A DNA stretch of 64,000 bases from Asanoa sp. WMMD1127 (GTDB taxonomy: Bacteria > Actinomycetota > Actinomycetes > Mycobacteriales > Micromonosporaceae), in assembly GCF_029626225.1 (NCBI RefSeq), contig NZ_JARUBP010000001.1, positions 868,001 to 932,000 of the forward strand, read 5' to 3'. A model generated the notes under the pieces. It did no database searches and was not told where the DNA came from. It was given only the letters and a program-made list of their open reading frames with translations. The translations under genes and the position numbers were made by a program. Every line of letters starts with the position of its first letter. The stretch's first letter is position 1. This document shows, piece by piece, positions 63,151 through 64,000 of this stretch.

Positions 63151-63798
63151 TCACGACCGCGTCTCAGGACGCGGCCTCTGCGCGGAGAAGCGTTGCACCA
63201 CGAACAGCAAGAGGAGCGAAAGCAGCCCGGCGTTGCGGTTGACCAGCGTCAGCAGGATCGCGAGCGCGAACACGGCGGTGGTGCCGACGGTCGGCAGGAT
63301 CTGGTCGCGCAGCGAGCGGGGGTCGTCGGGGTCGCGCAGTTCCGGGTGCATGGCGATGTACCACGCCTGGCACAGCATCAGCGCGCCGATGCCGAAGAGC
63401 ACGAGCAGGTAGAAGATGGCCGCGCCCGCGTCGTTGGCCTCCGTGGAGAACAGCCGGGCGGTCGGGTACGGCAGGAAGACGATCAGCAGCAGCCAGAGCG
63501 TGTTGATCGTGAGCAGGCGCTCGTCGAGGTCCACCAGGTAGGCCCACAGCCGGCGGTGCGCGCCCCAGAATTGCGCGATCACGAGGAACGAGACCACGAA
63601 CCCGAACGCCTGCGGCGCGAACCGGTCGAGCTGGTGGAGGATCGGCTCCTCCGGGTCGTCGGTGGCGATGTCCACCAGCGGCAGCACGAGCAGGGTCAGC
63701 GCGATCGACATGACGGCGTCACTGAAGCTGACGGCGCGGTCGAGGGTTCGACCGCGCCGTTCGCGTTCCGAGGCCGGGGTGCCCGCTGGATCGGACAT
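63151..63798 (-). CDS. TMEM175-like potassium channel protein (DUF1211)
   Basis: The 215-residue protein has six hydrophobic segments and the family's hallmark near TM1, RAVSFSDAVMSIALTLLVL, containing the FSD motif conserved in TMEM175 channels. Bacterial members form leak-type K+ channels as tetramers. ATG 63798 starts 17 bases after the guaB3 stop, so it may be co-transcribed with guaB3, although no functional link is evident. Confidence 0.85.
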   Translation of the reverse strand: MSDPAGTPASERERRGRTLDRAVSFSDAVMSIALTLLVLPLVDIATDDPEEPILHQLDRFAPQAFGFVVSFLVIAQFWGAHRRLWAYLVDLDERLLTINTLWLLLIVFLPYPTARLFSTEANDAGAAIFYLLVLFGIGALMLCQAWYIAMHPELRDPDDPRSLRDQILPTVGTTAVFALAILLTLVNRNAGLLSLLLLFVVQRFSAQRPRPETRS

Positions 63799-63815
63799 AA
63801 GCCCCAGTATGGCGG

Positions 63816-64000
63816 CTACCGGTCGATGACCAGGCCGACCTTCTGGAACTCCTTGAGGTCGCGGTAGCCGCACTTGGCCATCGCGCGCTTGAGGCCACCG
63901 AACAGGTTGAGCTGCCCGTCGGGGTCGTCGGCCGGGCCGAACAGCAGCTGCTCGAGGCTGCCCAGGGGCGGTCCGGCCACGCCGAAGGCGCCGCGGGGCA
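63816..64000 (-). CDS. guaB3: GuaB3-family IMP dehydrogenase-related protein, C-terminal end
   Basis: Only the last 61 codons are inside the window; the gene continues beyond the right edge. The visible part, PRGAFGVAGPPLGSLEQLL followed by LNLFGGLKRAMAKCGYRDL and KEFQKVGLVI, matches the C-terminus of the actinobacterial GuaB3 family. In mycobacteria it lies next to guaB2 and choD. Confidence 0.85.
   Translation of the reverse strand, partial: PRGAFGVAGPPLGSLEQLLFGPADDPDGQLNLFGGLKRAMAKCGYRDLKEFQKVGLVIDR

Overview
High-GC actinobacterial chromosome, most likely a Micromonosporaceae relative (inference). The signs are GC-rich third codon positions, frequent GTG starts, ATGA and GTGA gene overlaps, DUF4190 and PspC membrane proteins, and a gene neighbourhood resembling the Mycobacterium tuberculosis Rv0948c to Rv0957 region: chorismate mutase, UvrD/PcrA helicase, M23 protein, sucC, sucD, PerM-like protein, purN, purH. 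I see no prophage, insertion sequence, CRISPR array, rRNA operon or canonical tRNA. The only tRNA-like object is a degenerate cloverleaf at 25185-25257.

Layout. 1-7 kb: partial secreted protein, pentapeptide-repeat protein, methyltransferase, HxlR regulator, icd, a beta-lactamase-fold hydrolase, mdh and a LasA-type M23 peptidase. 7-13 kb: a complete five-gene peptide (Opp/Dpp) ABC operon. 13-15 kb: small accessory genes (HD protein, SUMF1-domain protein, Rho-N-like protein, lipoprotein). 15-22 kb: purH, purN, PerM-like protein, two DUF4190 proteins, sucD, sucC. 22.4-25 kb: an IcmB-like B12 domain and two LytM/M23 proteins, one lacking its HxH motif. 25-27 kb: tRNA-like element, 96-bp tandem repeats and a PadR/membrane-protein pair. 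27.6-32.7 kb: pcrA, a secreted 5'-nucleotidase and chorismate mutase. 32.9-36.7 kb: an 11/19-bp repeat array, an ABC/FtsX exporter with PadR regulator and a MerR pseudogene. 36.7-42.8 kb: a second complete peptide ABC operon. 43.3-47.2 kb: a PspC-kinase/NarL two-component system with divergent PspC genes. 47.3-54.4 kb: psd and pssA, separated by a biotin-transport operon (bioY, acyl-CoA ligase, thiolase, bioM, bioN) with a divergent TetR gene. 54.8-64 kb: two tandem twin-Nudix proteins, a PspC protein, guaA, a GMC oxidoreductase, an LCP protein, an M1 aminopeptidase, a TMEM175-like channel and the 3' end of guaB3.

The strongest non-routine signal is in front of chorismate mutase. A promoter at 32170-32199 leads into an apparently leaderless 22-codon leader peptide carrying five consecutive Phe/Tyr codons (F-Y-F-Y-Y). 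A perfect 16-bp terminator follows, and 12 contiguous base pairs of a competing antiterminator can be drawn. This looks like ribosome-mediated attenuation of aromatic amino acid synthesis. Second is the biotin operon, where three 13-bp palindromes spaced exactly 15 bp apart tie an acyl-CoA ligase and an atypical thiolase to a biotin ECF transporter.
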